In this document: piece by piece, positions 1-7,387 of the stretch
Numbering within the stretch: the first letter of the stretch is position 1
Layout: each line of letters begins with the position of its first letter
DNA from: Jeotgalicoccus sp036782755
Lineage (GTDB): Bacteria; Bacillota; Bacilli; Staphylococcales; Salinicoccaceae
Direction of reading: 5' to 3'
Assembly (NCBI GenBank): GCA_036782755.1
Contig: DAIPYL010000024.1
Location: 1 to 23,449 of the forward strand
DNA: 23,449 bases
Translations under genes and position numbers: made by a program
Notes under the pieces: model-generated
Told to the model about the DNA's origin: nothing
What the model saw: the letters and a program-made list of their open reading frames with translations, nothing else
The model's database searches: none

Positions 1-2
1 AT

Positions 3-110
3 TACCGCACTTCTTTTTCGAGAACATGGCTGCAGTACAAAGGCTTTAAACTCATCGCAGAAAACGACAATATTATATTGTATCTGCTCGATCGGGAAAT
101 TAAATATTAG
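3..110 (+). CDS. C-terminal end of an unidentified gene (partial, 5' end outside window)
   Basis: The frame that ends with TAG at 108-110 is open from the window edge and encodes 35 residues ending in LIAENDNIILYLLDREIKY. Its composition is protein-like, and it stops 32 bases before the next gene, so it probably belongs to the same operon. A second frame (from base 1, ending at 123) is also open, but its translation is rich in Ser and Cys and looks less natural. I do not recognise the family. In E. coli the neighbour of ynbA and ynbB is a hydrolase/methyltransferase fusion (YnbC), but this tail does not resemble its end as I remember it. No function is proposed. Confidence 0.45.
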   Translation, partial: YRTSFSRTWLQYKGFKLIAENDNIILYLLDREIKY

Positions 111-142
111 CTTTTGGCTATAGAATATTGGAGTGATTTTAA

Positions 143-748
143 ATGATCAGCATTTATGAATTAAAACCAAAATTCCAGCAGATGCTTATGCCGCTCGTAA
201 ATCTTCTTCACAAAAATCATGTCACCCCGAATCAGGTGACAATATCAGCATGCCTATTATCAATAATTATAGGTGTGCTTTTTTATTTTAATTATGAATC
301 ATCATGGATCTATGCTGTCATTCCGGTATTCATGTTTGTCCGTATGGCGATGAACGCTATTGACGGTGTTCTCGCTAAAAAATTCAGCTTACAAAGCCGC
401 CTCGGAAAAGTTTTAAATGAACTGACAGATGTCATCAGTGATACTGCATTATTCATTCCTTTTTTACTCCTCACTCAAACCTTACCGGTGAGCGTAATTA
501 TTTTTATCTCACTATCAATTATTAGTGAAATGGCAGGAGTGCTGTCGGAAGTCCATTCAGGTGAACGGCGTTATGATGGACCGATGGGAAAAAGCGACCG
601 CGCATTTTTAATCGGTGCTGTTGCAGTATTCCTCCTTTTCAATGTACCGCTCGAACCATACTTGCATATCGTGTTCATTATCGCCTCAATATTAATAGCA
701 GTTAATATTTATAAACGCACAGTCGGCGGACTGGAGGAAACACAATGA
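143..748 (+). CDS. CDP-alcohol phosphatidyltransferase family membrane enzyme (YnbA type)
   Basis: 201 residues with about five or six hydrophobic segments. The CDP-alcohol phosphotransferase signature is present in variant form: N71-x2-D74-G75-x2-A78-K79-x8-G88-x3-N92-x3-D96, with D100 following. Asn replaces Asp at two usual metal-ligand positions, and Lys replaces the usual Arg. The E. coli YnbA branch carries the same Asn pattern as I remember it, and the N-terminus (YELKP...HVTPNQVT) also resembles YnbA. These enzymes move a phosphatidyl group from a CDP-lipid to an alcohol in the membrane; the alcohol cannot be told from the sequence. GGAGTGA at 131-137 is the ribosome binding site. The stop overlaps the next start (ATGA), so it should be translationally coupled to the cytidylyltransferase that would make its substrate. 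Confidence 0.85.
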   Translation: MISIYELKPKFQQMLMPLVNLLHKNHVTPNQVTISACLLSIIIGVLFYFNYESSWIYAVIPVFMFVRMAMNAIDGVLAKKFSLQSRLGKVLNELTDVISDTALFIPFLLLTQTLPVSVIIFISLSIISEMAGVLSEVHSGERRYDGPMGKSDRAFLIGAVAVFLLFNVPLEPYLHIVFIIASILIAVNIYKRTVGGLEETQ

Positions 749-1683
749 ATATAAACTTACTGACAGATGAAGTCCTGTACGTCTTAATTGGCATTGTTGC
801 TGTGCTGATAATTTCTACGCTTATTACTAAAATAATGAAGCAGAAAAATAACTCGAGCGGATTGAAAGAAGTTGAGATGCGCATCCGTTCATGGTGGGTA
901 ATGTTCATCATTTTTACATTCGCTCTGATTATTCATTCAACAATTTCACTCATCTTTATGGCACTGCTTTGTTTCCTCGCTTTAAAAGAATATTTTTCAC
1001 TCATTCCGTTTAACCGCGCACACCGGCTTGTTCTGTTCTGGGCGTATATGACGATTCCTGTACAGTTTTCTTTAATATATCTAGGCTGGTACGGAATGTT
1101 TATCGTGTTCATTCCTGTCTATATGTTTCTGCTTATTCCTATTCAGGCAATTATTGTCGGGGAAACTAAAAACTTTCTCCGTTCCATCGCAACGGTGCAA
1201 TGGGGAGTCATGCTTATGGTTTTCGGACTGTCTCATCTGGCCTTTTTGCTCGTTCTGCCAGGACGTGAGGACAGCGTCGCCGGTGCGGGTCTTGTACTGT
1301 TTTTAGTAGTCCTTACACAGGCGAACGATGTTGCACAGTTTATATGGGGGAAATTACTCGGCAAAAAGAAAATTATTCCAAAAGTATCTCCGAACAAAAC
1401 GTGGGCCGGATTTATCGGCGGCGTGCTGACTACAACAGTACTCGCTGTTATTTTAGCTCCCTTAATTACACCATTCTCTCTTCTTGCGAGCATCATCGCC
1501 GGCTTGTACATCGGCTTAACTGGTTTTATCGGCGACGTTAATATCTCTGCATTAAAACGCGATTTAAATATTAAGGATACTTCAGCAATCATTCCCGGGC
1601 ACGGCGGGATACTGGACCGTGTGGATTCACTGACATATACAGCACCGCTGTTTTTCCACTTTACGAGATACTTCTACTTTTAG
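745..1683 (+). CDS. Phosphatidate cytidylyltransferase-like protein (CdsA/YnbB type)
   Basis: 312 residues, polytopic (about eight hydrophobic segments). It carries the complete CdsA signature near the C-terminus: SPNKTWAG (215-222), then GDVNISALKRDLNIKD (263-278) and PGHGGILDRVDS (284-295), which match the family pattern S-x-[LIVMF]-K-R-x4-K-D ... H-G-G-x2-D-R-x-D. The reaction is CTP + phosphatidate giving CDP-diacylglycerol + PPi at the membrane. It overlaps the preceding phosphatidyltransferase gene by four bases, and the ribosome binding site GGAGG lies inside that gene. The pairing resembles E. coli ynbA-ynbB, a second CdsA-like/phosphotransferase pair of unknown product. It is unlikely to be the housekeeping cdsA, which in Firmicutes usually lies next to uppS, dxr and rseP. 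Confidence 0.88.
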   Translation: MNINLLTDEVLYVLIGIVAVLIISTLITKIMKQKNNSSGLKEVEMRIRSWWVMFIIFTFALIIHSTISLIFMALLCFLALKEYFSLIPFNRAHRLVLFWAYMTIPVQFSLIYLGWYGMFIVFIPVYMFLLIPIQAIIVGETKNFLRSIATVQWGVMLMVFGLSHLAFLLVLPGREDSVAGAGLVLFLVVLTQANDVAQFIWGKLLGKKKIIPKVSPNKTWAGFIGGVLTTTVLAVILAPLITPFSLLASIIAGLYIGLTGFIGDVNISALKRDLNIKDTSAIIPGHGGILDRVDSLTYTAPLFFHFTRYFYF

Positions 1684-1692
1684 GTGATGATT

Positions 1693-2319
1693 ATGAAAAA
1701 TATACTGTTTGCTCTGTTAGTAAGACCATTCATATTATTTATCTTAGGTTTAAATATTAGAAGAAAACATAAGCTGCCGGATAAAGGACCCTGTGTAATT
1801 ATTGCAAACCATAACAGTCATCTCGATACACTAGTGCTGATGTCTTTATTCAGAGGGAAAAGCTTTGCGAAGGTCCGCCCAGTTGCAGCGGGTGATTATT
1901 TTATGAAGAATAAGTTCCTCGCCTTCTTCTCGACGAAAGTCATGAACATTATTCCGATAGAACGGAAAATGACACGCGACTTCAGAGGAATGTTCAAGCC
2001 TGTACTTGAAGCCCTGGACGACGACGGCATTATTATATTATTTCCTGAAGGATCCCGCGGTGAAGCAGAACAGCTGAGTAAATATAAGAGCGGTATTTAT
2101 TATCTAATGCGTGAAAAACCGGAAGTGCCAATAGTTCCGCTGTTTATTCACGGTCTTGGTAAAGCACTGCCGAAAGGTTCATTTGTTTTTGTGCCGTTCT
2201 TTGTTGATATCTTTGTCGGAGATAAATTTTTCTATACCGACAACCGCAATGATTTTATGGTTGAAATGAATGAACGTATGGACGCCTTGCAGAAGGAAGG
2301 ACAATTTAGCGAATGGTAA
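1693..2319 (+). CDS. 1-acyl-sn-glycerol-3-phosphate acyltransferase family protein (PlsC-like)
   Basis: 208 residues. The catalytic acyltransferase block I is NHNSHLD (39-45, the HX4D motif), block III is FPEGSRG (117-123) and block IV is VPIVPL (145-150). An N-terminal hydrophobic segment (about 3-20) should anchor it to the membrane. The family acylates lysophosphatidate or related acceptors to make phosphatidate, the substrate of the CdsA-like enzyme encoded just upstream. The frame extends to a GTG at 1684 and an ATG at 1687, but AGGTGA at 1682-1687 sits five bases before the ATG at 1693, so I take 1693 as the start. The spacing to the upstream gene is nine bases, and the stop overlaps the next gene. 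It looks like part of a dedicated lipid operon rather than the housekeeping plsC. Confidence 0.87.
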   Translation: MKNILFALLVRPFILFILGLNIRRKHKLPDKGPCVIIANHNSHLDTLVLMSLFRGKSFAKVRPVAAGDYFMKNKFLAFFSTKVMNIIPIERKMTRDFRGMFKPVLEALDDDGIIILFPEGSRGEAEQLSKYKSGIYYLMREKPEVPIVPLFIHGLGKALPKGSFVFVPFFVDIFVGDKFFYTDNRNDFMVEMNERMDALQKEGQFSEW

Positions 2320-2858
2320 TGATAATAATTATATTTATATGGGGACTCGCTGAAGCAACGTGGTTTTTTATCATTCCGGATGTGATTTTGTCGCTGTATG
2401 CGCTTCGTACGAAAAGATTTAAATATGTTGTATATGCGAATATAGTCGCCGTCTCGGGGGCAATGCTCGGCGGTATAATAATATTTATATGGAGCAGTCT
2501 GCATTCTGAGTCTGTCGAAACAATGATGCTCAGCATTCCTGCTGTTCATGATTATATGATAGAACATGTCCATAGCTCTATGTCAGACAACACATTTACC
2601 GCACTGATCACTGGCCCGCTCTTCGGTGTACCATATAAACTATTTGCTTCAGCTGCCCCGGAGCATACAGGAATCTTACTGTTTCTCGTATTTACAATTC
2701 CAGCAAGGCTGCTGCGATTTCTATCTGTATCTGTCATCGCATATGTTCTGTCACATTATGTCTTTAAGACACTCTTTATGCGTATGAAAATTATAATATG
2801 GTTTGTTGTGTGGCTGATTGTTTACATCATTTACTTCAATATACACAGTCCGATTTAA
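2313..2858 (+). CDS. Small integral membrane protein of the lipid operon
   Basis: 181 residues with about five hydrophobic helices (near 2-24, 36-57, 105-118, 124-150 and 155-175). Conserved-looking polar spots are E14 in the first helix, GPLFGVPYK in a re-entrant-like stretch and PARLLRF. Short helices with Gly/Pro loops recall VTT/DedA-like proteins, but I cannot assign the family from sequence alone. The start overlaps the end of the acyltransferase gene by seven bases. AAGGAAGG at 2293-2300 precedes ATG 2313 by 12 bases; an ATG at 2319 is the alternative start. As the last gene of the cassette it may transport or scramble the lipid made by the upstream enzymes, which is inference from context only. 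Confidence 0.7.
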   Translation: MVMIIIIFIWGLAEATWFFIIPDVILSLYALRTKRFKYVVYANIVAVSGAMLGGIIIFIWSSLHSESVETMMLSIPAVHDYMIEHVHSSMSDNTFTALITGPLFGVPYKLFASAAPEHTGILLFLVFTIPARLLRFLSVSVIAYVLSHYVFKTLFMRMKIIIWFVVWLIVYIIYFNIHSPI

Positions 2859-2890
2859 ACTTTAGCCCCTCATATACATAGCCTAAAGTT
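2858..2890 (+). terminator. Hairpin after the lipid operon, weak terminator candidate
   Basis: AACTTTAG (2858-2865) and CTAAAGTT (2883-2890) form an 8-bp stem around a 17-base loop, starting at the last base of the membrane-protein stop codon. The stem is AT-rich and followed by ATATATTTTAATA rather than a clean U-run, so termination would be inefficient. Confidence 0.35.
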
Positions 2891-2999
2891 ATATATTTTA
2901 ATAATATTGATAATCTTTACTTATTATATAATGGTGATAAAATTAAATAGAAATAGATATCTAATTATTCAGTCATAAAATGATAAGGGGATGGTATTT

Positions 3000-3770
3000 A
3001 TGGATATTAAAGAAGGTGTTAAAAAACAGTTCGCAAGGAGTGCTGATTCTTACGTCAGCAGTAAAATACACCGTCTTGGCGGTGATTTGAATACATTAAT
3101 AGAAATGGCACACACTGAAAAGTCGGACCTTGCACTCGATGCTGCGACAGGCGGCGGACATACAGCGAATGCGCTCGCTCCGCTTGTTAAGCGCGTAACT
3201 GCTCTCGATCTCACACCGGAAATGCTTGCTTCTGCCGAAAAATTCATTACGGGTAACGGCCATACCAATGTAAAATTTGTCGAAGGCGATGCTGAGAACA
3301 TGCCTTTTGAGGATGAGACATTTGATATTGTTACTTGCCGTATTGCGCCCCATCACTTCCCAAATATTACAGAATTCATAAAGGAAGTCTCCCGTGTTCT
3401 TAAACCTGGCGGTCGTTTTCTTTTGAATGACAATGCCGCTCCTGAAAAAGATGAATTTGACCATTTCTATAATAAAATCGAAAAGCTGCGTGACTATAGT
3501 CACTTCAGGGCGTGGAAAAAATCGGAGTGGTTCCAAATGCTCGAGCTGGAAAACTTTGAAATTTCCGAAATGCACCGTTTTGAGAAACACTTTGAGTTTG
3601 AAGACTGGTGTACCCGTATGCATCTAACCAATGATGAGATTGAAAACCTTACTGATATTATGGTGAACGCTAATGAAGATGTAAAACGAAAATTCCGAAT
3701 CGAGGAGCAGGATAATCAAATTGAATCATTCCAGGGAGAAGCTGTACTTTTAAGTGCTGTTAAACGATAA
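3000..3770 (+). CDS. Class I SAM-dependent methyltransferase (UbiE/YcgJ-like)
   Basis: 256 residues. The SAM-binding motif I is LALDAATGGGHT (about 44-55), motif II ends VTALDLTPEML (acidic D70), and the post-motifs EGDAENMPFEDETFD and CRIAPHHFPN match the Methyltransf_11 fold. The C-terminal part resembles Bacillus YcgJ-type enzymes, whose substrate is unknown. The frame also starts at 2991, but AAGGGG (2985-2990) abuts that ATG and lies nine bases before the ATG at 3000, so 3000 is the better start. It is probably its own transcription unit: 141 AT-rich bases separate it from the lipid operon. In those bases TTGATA (2907) and TATAAT (2927) are visible, but only 14 bases apart. Confidence 0.88.
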   Translation: MDIKEGVKKQFARSADSYVSSKIHRLGGDLNTLIEMAHTEKSDLALDAATGGGHTANALAPLVKRVTALDLTPEMLASAEKFITGNGHTNVKFVEGDAENMPFEDETFDIVTCRIAPHHFPNITEFIKEVSRVLKPGGRFLLNDNAAPEKDEFDHFYNKIEKLRDYSHFRAWKKSEWFQMLELENFEISEMHRFEKHFEFEDWCTRMHLTNDEIENLTDIMVNANEDVKRKFRIEEQDNQIESFQGEAVLLSAVKR

Positions 3771-3772
3771 AA

Positions 3773-3792
3773 AGGGCGGGGACAAAAGCCCT
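3773..3792 (+). repeat. Short GC-rich hairpin just after the methyltransferase gene
   Basis: AGGGC (3773-3777) pairs with GCCCT (3788-3792) over a 10-base loop, directly behind the TAA at 3768-3770. No U-run follows, so it is not a convincing terminator by itself. It may shield the mRNA end or belong to the composite intergenic structure with the palindrome at 3823-3862. Confidence 0.35.
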
Positions 3793-3822
3793 GAGAAAAT
3801 AAAAAATATTTGTTATAGACGA

Positions 3823-3862
3823 AATCCGTACGTTATTCTCCAAGGAGTCTAACGTACGGATT
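3823..3862. terminator. 40-bp palindrome between convergent genes, probable bidirectional terminator
   Basis: AATCCGTACGTTA (3823-3835) and TAACGTACGGATT (3850-3862) are perfect 13-bp inverted arms. Within the 14-base loop, CTCC (3838-3841) and GGAG (3844-3847) add a second short stem. It lies between the ends of a + gene (3770) and a - gene (3905). The T-tracts nearby are loose (ATTAGTTTT after the right arm), so the role as terminator is inferred from position and stem strength. Confidence 0.55.
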
Positions 3863-3904
3863 ATTAGTTTTAGAAATATTTTTGGTCCAGCGCTTTTAAA
3901 TATA

Positions 3905-4798
3905 TTAAATCAGGTAATTTCCAAGTACACTGTTTACATCGTGTACCACGACAAACGCCTGATCATCGTTCGCTTTAATAAGTCGTTTCAGACGGTTAAG
4001 CTGTGATTTGTTAATTACTACAAACAGTATGTCTTTTTCTTCTTTAGAATAGTAGCCGTGTCCGTCCAGTATCGTAACACCGCGATGTATTTTCGTATTG
4101 ATTAAGTTCGCCAGGAGGTCCGGGTCTCTGGAGATAATCGTCACTGCCTTTTTCGGGTTCATACCTTCTATAATAAAGTCCATAACTTTTGTTGCGATGT
4201 ATAGTGCAATAACTGTCAGCAGCACCTGTTCAAGTGACATTACTGTCAATCCGATTGTAATAACAATCAGGTCAAAGAACAATAGCGCATACGAGACGTT
4301 GACGTCGAAAAATTTATTTGCCATTTTGGCTAAAATTGTTGTCCCGGCTGTCGTTGAACCGATACGGATAATTAACCCGATACCCATCCCGATAAACAGC
4401 CCGCCGAATACTGTATTAATTAAAATTTCATCCGTCTGTATATGCCAGGATTCCGTTACCCAAAGTGCCAGGGATGTCATTGGAATCGTAAATATTGTAT
4501 ACAGCATTGCCCGTCTGCCTAAAAATTTAAAGCCGACGATAAGTATTAGGAAGTTCATAATTAAGTTCGACAGTGCTGTCGGTATACCGTAAGCATAAAA
4601 TAGAATGATTGAGAGACCAATGAAGCCCCCCTCACCGAGGTTTCCTGCAATCATAAAGCTGTTAACACCGATAGCGAAGAGAAACGATCCTACGATGATG
4701 GTCAGAACGTTAATTAACGTCTGCACGGTAAATTCTGAGTTAAATGATAGTTTTATCTTTTCGAACCGGGTATTCTTTAAAGCTTTTCTGATTTTCAT
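3905..4798 (-). CDS. YitT family membrane protein (DUF161 plus C-terminal DUF2179)
   Basis: 297 residues. After a basic N-terminus, five to six hydrophobic segments run to about residue 210, with the typical YitT blocks ALGVNSF-like (AIGVNSFMIAGNLGEGGF), GIGLIIRIGSTTAGTTILAK and the helix ending DFIIEGMNPKKAVTIIS. A soluble C-terminal domain follows with LINTKIHRGVTILDGHGYYS and VVHDVNSVLGNYLI, the DUF2179 signature. The family is widespread in Firmicutes; its transported substrate, if any, is not established. AAGGGGG lies six bases before the ATG. It stands alone between the convergent methyltransferase gene and the terminator of the amidohydrolase gene. Confidence 0.9.
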   Translation of the reverse strand: MKIRKALKNTRFEKIKLSFNSEFTVQTLINVLTIIVGSFLFAIGVNSFMIAGNLGEGGFIGLSIILFYAYGIPTALSNLIMNFLILIVGFKFLGRRAMLYTIFTIPMTSLALWVTESWHIQTDEILINTVFGGLFIGMGIGLIIRIGSTTAGTTILAKMANKFFDVNVSYALLFFDLIVITIGLTVMSLEQVLLTVIALYIATKVMDFIIEGMNPKKAVTIISRDPDLLANLINTKIHRGVTILDGHGYYSKEEKDILFVVINKSQLNRLKRLIKANDDQAFVVVHDVNSVLGNYLI

Positions 4799-4833
4799 GC
4801 ATATCCCCCTTAGAATGCTTGTACTTTTTCTAT

Positions 4834-4860
4834 GTTATATTACTTTAACACATCTTTCAA
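4834..4860 (-). promoter_or_regulatory. Candidate promoter of the yitT-family gene
   Basis: On the minus strand TTGAAA (complement of 4855-4860) and TATAAC (complement of 4834-4839) match the sigma-A boxes well, but the spacer is only 15 bases. It begins just downstream of the terminator of the preceding minus-strand gene, the expected place. Confidence 0.4.
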
Positions 4861-4865
4861 CGCAT

Positions 4866-4891
4866 GAAAAAAGCCGTCCCGAAGGACAGCT
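4866..4891 (-). terminator. Rho-independent terminator of the amidohydrolase operon
   Basis: Read on the minus strand, AGCTGTCC and GGACGGCT pair over 8 bp (one G-U) closed by a TTCG tetraloop and followed by six T. It starts six bases after the amidohydrolase stop codon. Confidence 0.9.
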
Positions 4892-4897
4892 TAAGTT

Positions 4898-6124
4898 TTA
4901 TAAAATATTTTTAAATATTTCCCCATCTTTTGCGACGACTTTTATTTCATCGTTATTTTTCAGTATTCCGATGTCTTCCAGCGGGTTCTTGTCAGTTAAA
5001 ATAAAGTCTGCTATATAATCTTTTTTAACAAGACCAAGGTTTTCTATCTCCATGCATTCAGCTGCATTCTTTGTTGAAATAACGATTGCATCCATCGGTG
5101 TTGCTCCCGATTCCACCATCAGTTCAAGTTCACGCAGGTTCGTACCGTGTTTAAATACTCCCGCATCTGTACCCATCGCAATTTTCACACCTGAATCATA
5201 TGCTTTTTTGAAACTTGCTTTATGGTCTTCCATGACTTCTCTTGATTTTTCAAGCCCCACTGCAGAAATACCAAGTTCATCAGCAAATTCAATTACCGAT
5301 ACCGGTGCAAGAAGTGTCGGCACAAGATATGTGCCTTTTTCTTTCATCTTTTCAATCACTTCATCGTCTAAGTAGATACCGTGTTCAATTGAATGGATGC
5401 CCGCTTCAACACAGTTTTTAATACCTTCAAGTCCCTGTGCATGCGCCATAACTTTTACACCGTTTCTGAACTGTGCTTCTTCGACGATGACTTTCAATTC
5501 ATCGAGAGAGTACTGTGTAAACTGCGGATGGTCAGTCGGACTTGACACGCCGCCTGTCGCCATCACTTTAATGACATCAGCACCGGCACGGAGCAGTTCA
5601 CGTGTCTTCTTGCGTACTTCTTCAACTCCATCAGCAATACCGTCCGGCATACCTTCATATGATCTCACAAGGCCGAGGTCGATACCTGAATAGTTGTAGC
5701 CGTCACCATGTCCGCCTGTAATGGACAGTGCGTTAATAGACACTTGCATGCGCGGTCCTTTGATGATACCGTCGTTGATTGCCTGCTTGAATCCGAGCGA
5801 ACTGCCGAGAGCATCTCTTACTGTTGTGACACCTGCATTAATTGTTCTTTCGGCGTACTGAACTGCTTCATAAAAATGATAAGAAAACGGAGTCGCCACA
5901 CGGTCCGCCAGCGGTTTAAATTCCGTCGATAAGTGAACATGCGTATCGATCATGCCCGGCAGCATGTATTTCCCCTGTCCGTCGATGACTTCTGTACCAT
6001 CCTTATCAACAGCACTTCCGATATGTGTGAACTTACCGTCCTCAATAACCACTGTTACATTTTCCTGAACGTCAGCACCGCTGCCGTCGATTAAATTTAT
6101 ATTTTCCACGATTAGTTTACTCAT
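4898..6124 (-). CDS. Metal-dependent amidohydrolase (imidazolonepropionase / Xaa-Pro dipeptidase-like)
   Basis: 408 residues of the amidohydrolase superfamily (subtype I, binuclear). Metal ligands are visible in order: H62 and H64 in GMIDTHVHLS, K186 in DVIKVMATGGVSS (the lysine usually carboxylated), H228 in VMAHAQG, H248 in SIEHGI and D320 in MGTDAGV. The N- and C-terminal strands form the usual small composite beta domain. Relatives include prolidase-like enzymes that cleave Xaa-Pro or N-acyl/carbamoyl compounds; the substrate is not predictable here. AAGGAG lies ten bases before the ATG. The gene follows a membrane transporter candidate after an 18-base gap, so the pair probably imports and hydrolyses one compound. 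Confidence 0.88.
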   Translation of the reverse strand: MSKLIVENINLIDGSGADVQENVTVVIEDGKFTHIGSAVDKDGTEVIDGQGKYMLPGMIDTHVHLSTEFKPLADRVATPFSYHFYEAVQYAERTINAGVTTVRDALGSSLGFKQAINDGIIKGPRMQVSINALSITGGHGDGYNYSGIDLGLVRSYEGMPDGIADGVEEVRKKTRELLRAGADVIKVMATGGVSSPTDHPQFTQYSLDELKVIVEEAQFRNGVKVMAHAQGLEGIKNCVEAGIHSIEHGIYLDDEVIEKMKEKGTYLVPTLLAPVSVIEFADELGISAVGLEKSREVMEDHKASFKKAYDSGVKIAMGTDAGVFKHGTNLRELELMVESGATPMDAIVISTKNAAECMEIENLGLVKKDYIADFILTDKNPLEDIGILKNNDEIKVVAKDGEIFKNIL

Positions 6125-6142
6125 TATAAAACATCTCCTTTT

Positions 6143-7294
6143 TTATAGCATTCCCATAACAAACGATGCAACAACGACAGATGCGACTGTCACTGTGACG
6201 AATCCGCCAATCAGCATCGGCGTCACAATTTCATTAAAGACACGTGTCTGGTCAACCTGATTGTCAGTTGTACTGCGCGATACTTCTTCACAGATAATAT
6301 AGTCTCCCGGGAAACCGACCAGTGCAGTCAGAGCAATCGGCATACCTTTAAACGGATGCCAGCCGACAGCTTTCGATGCGATTAAACCGCCGATTGCAAG
6401 ACCTCCGATACCGCATATTAAAATTAACAGCACTGCAGGAATATTGTTTACAACATCCTGCGGTGTAATGCCTCCCATTGTTCCGATGATAACGAAGATT
6501 AACGCAACCATCATAAAGCTGAATGAGTTAGATTTCTCTAAAACACCTTGCGGGAACAATCTTCCATTCAGCATTAAGATACCGAACAGCAGACAGAACA
6601 GCGTAAAGTGTATGCCTGTCCATTCACTTAATATTGTAGCAATTGCTGCAAGTACGAACACTGTAAACAGTAAGATAACATTGTTTTTTAACAGATTAAA
6701 TCTTACCGGTTTCTCCTCTTCATTCTGCGAATCTATTTCTTCTGTTGTCGGTTCAGTCGTAGTAACAAAGTGGCCGGCATAACGTTTTAAGAAGAATGAA
6801 ATCAGCGGCATGCCGATCGGCGTCTGAAATGCTGCAATTAATACGGGCACAACAATTAATGCCGTCATTCCAATTTCCGTTAATTTCTCAGTCGTAATTA
6901 ACAGTGCTACAACACCGCCGGAAATAGGACCGACACCGCTTGCTGCAGTTTCAAAGTCAAATACCTGCGGAACGATTAACAGCACTAAAGCAAGTGCTCC
7001 GATTAATCCGCTGAGAGAAATAACTACTGCACGCCATTGTTTTTTCAATATACTTAAAGGCATTAATGTTCCCATATGTATAATAAGCGGCCCGATTAAT
7101 AATGCACCAAGCGCAGGCAGTGTAGATAATTCTAAAATATTCTCAGGGAAAACCCCTGTCCATGTTAATAATAAGTAACCGATCATTGCTGTCATCAGCA
7201 TCGGGATGCGTGCTCTCGAATAGATTGAGATTACTTCACCAAGTGCCAGTAATGCGAACAGCATGACAGTGGCAATTATTGGTTGTTCAATCAT
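6143..7294 (-). CDS. Polytopic membrane protein, probable transporter paired with the amidohydrolase
   Basis: 383 residues with about ten or eleven hydrophobic helices. A charged cytoplasmic-type loop (TTTEPTTEEIDSQNEEEK, about 191-208) splits the protein into two halves, a layout common among ion-coupled carriers with inverted repeats. Gly/Pro-rich segments such as GVGPISGGVVALLITTEK and VGFPGDYIICEEVSRS may be re-entrant. I do not recognise the family with certainty. The open frame extends to an ATG at 7345, but AAGGGGGA lies about seven bases before the ATG at 7294, and the extension falls on the promoter and inverted repeat, so 7294 is the start. It is cotranscribed with the amidohydrolase downstream. 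Confidence 0.75.
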   Translation of the reverse strand: MIEQPIIATVMLFALLALGEVISIYSRARIPMLMTAMIGYLLLTWTGVFPENILELSTLPALGALLIGPLIIHMGTLMPLSILKKQWRAVVISLSGLIGALALVLLIVPQVFDFETAASGVGPISGGVVALLITTEKLTEIGMTALIVVPVLIAAFQTPIGMPLISFFLKRYAGHFVTTTEPTTEEIDSQNEEEKPVRFNLLKNNVILLFTVFVLAAIATILSEWTGIHFTLFCLLFGILMLNGRLFPQGVLEKSNSFSFMMVALIFVIIGTMGGITPQDVVNNIPAVLLILICGIGGLAIGGLIASKAVGWHPFKGMPIALTALVGFPGDYIICEEVSRSTTDNQVDQTRVFNEIVTPMLIGGFVTVTVASVVVASFVMGML

Positions 7295-7315
7295 ATTATT
7301 TCCCCCTTTTAAGGT

Positions 7316-7346
7316 AATGTTTGAATTATACGACAATTCAAACATT
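7316..7346. promoter_or_regulatory. Perfect 12-bp inverted repeat, probable operator of the transporter-amidohydrolase operon
   Basis: AATGTTTGAATT (7316-7327) and AATTCAAACATT (7335-7346) are exact inverted copies around the 7-base spacer ATACGAC. The left arm overlaps the minus-strand -10 box, as expected for a repressor operator. The run of T after the right arm would make it a plus-strand terminator, but no plus-strand gene ends here. Confidence 0.6.
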
Positions 7347-7353
7347 TTTTAAA
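7325..7353 (-). promoter_or_regulatory. Promoter of the transporter-amidohydrolase operon
   Basis: On the minus strand a perfect TATAAT (complement of 7325-7330) stands 17 bases after TTTAAA (complement of 7348-7353). The predicted start lies a few bases before the AAGGGGGA ribosome binding site region. The inverted repeat at 7316-7346 covers the -10 box and the spacer. Confidence 0.55.
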
Positions 7354-7387
7354 TATGATTACGTTTCCATAGCCCGAATTTTCTGAA

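Noticed and set aside
1..110. Assignment of the partial first gene as a YnbC-like hydrolase/methyltransferase
   Set aside because: The neighbourhood suggests it, but the 35 visible residues do not resemble the end of YnbC as I remember it.
2907..2932. Promoter for the methyltransferase at 3000
   Set aside because: TTGATA and TATAAT are good boxes but are only 14 bases apart, and no better pair was found, so I did not list it as a feature.
4098..4592. Long open frames opposite the yitT-family gene and similar antisense frames across the window
   Set aside because: They lack ribosome binding sites, have unnatural composition and lie wholly opposite genes with clear family motifs.
7295..7345. 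17-residue N-terminal extension of the transporter candidate
   Set aside because: It would translate the promoter and inverted repeat, and the ribosome binding site points to the ATG at 7294.
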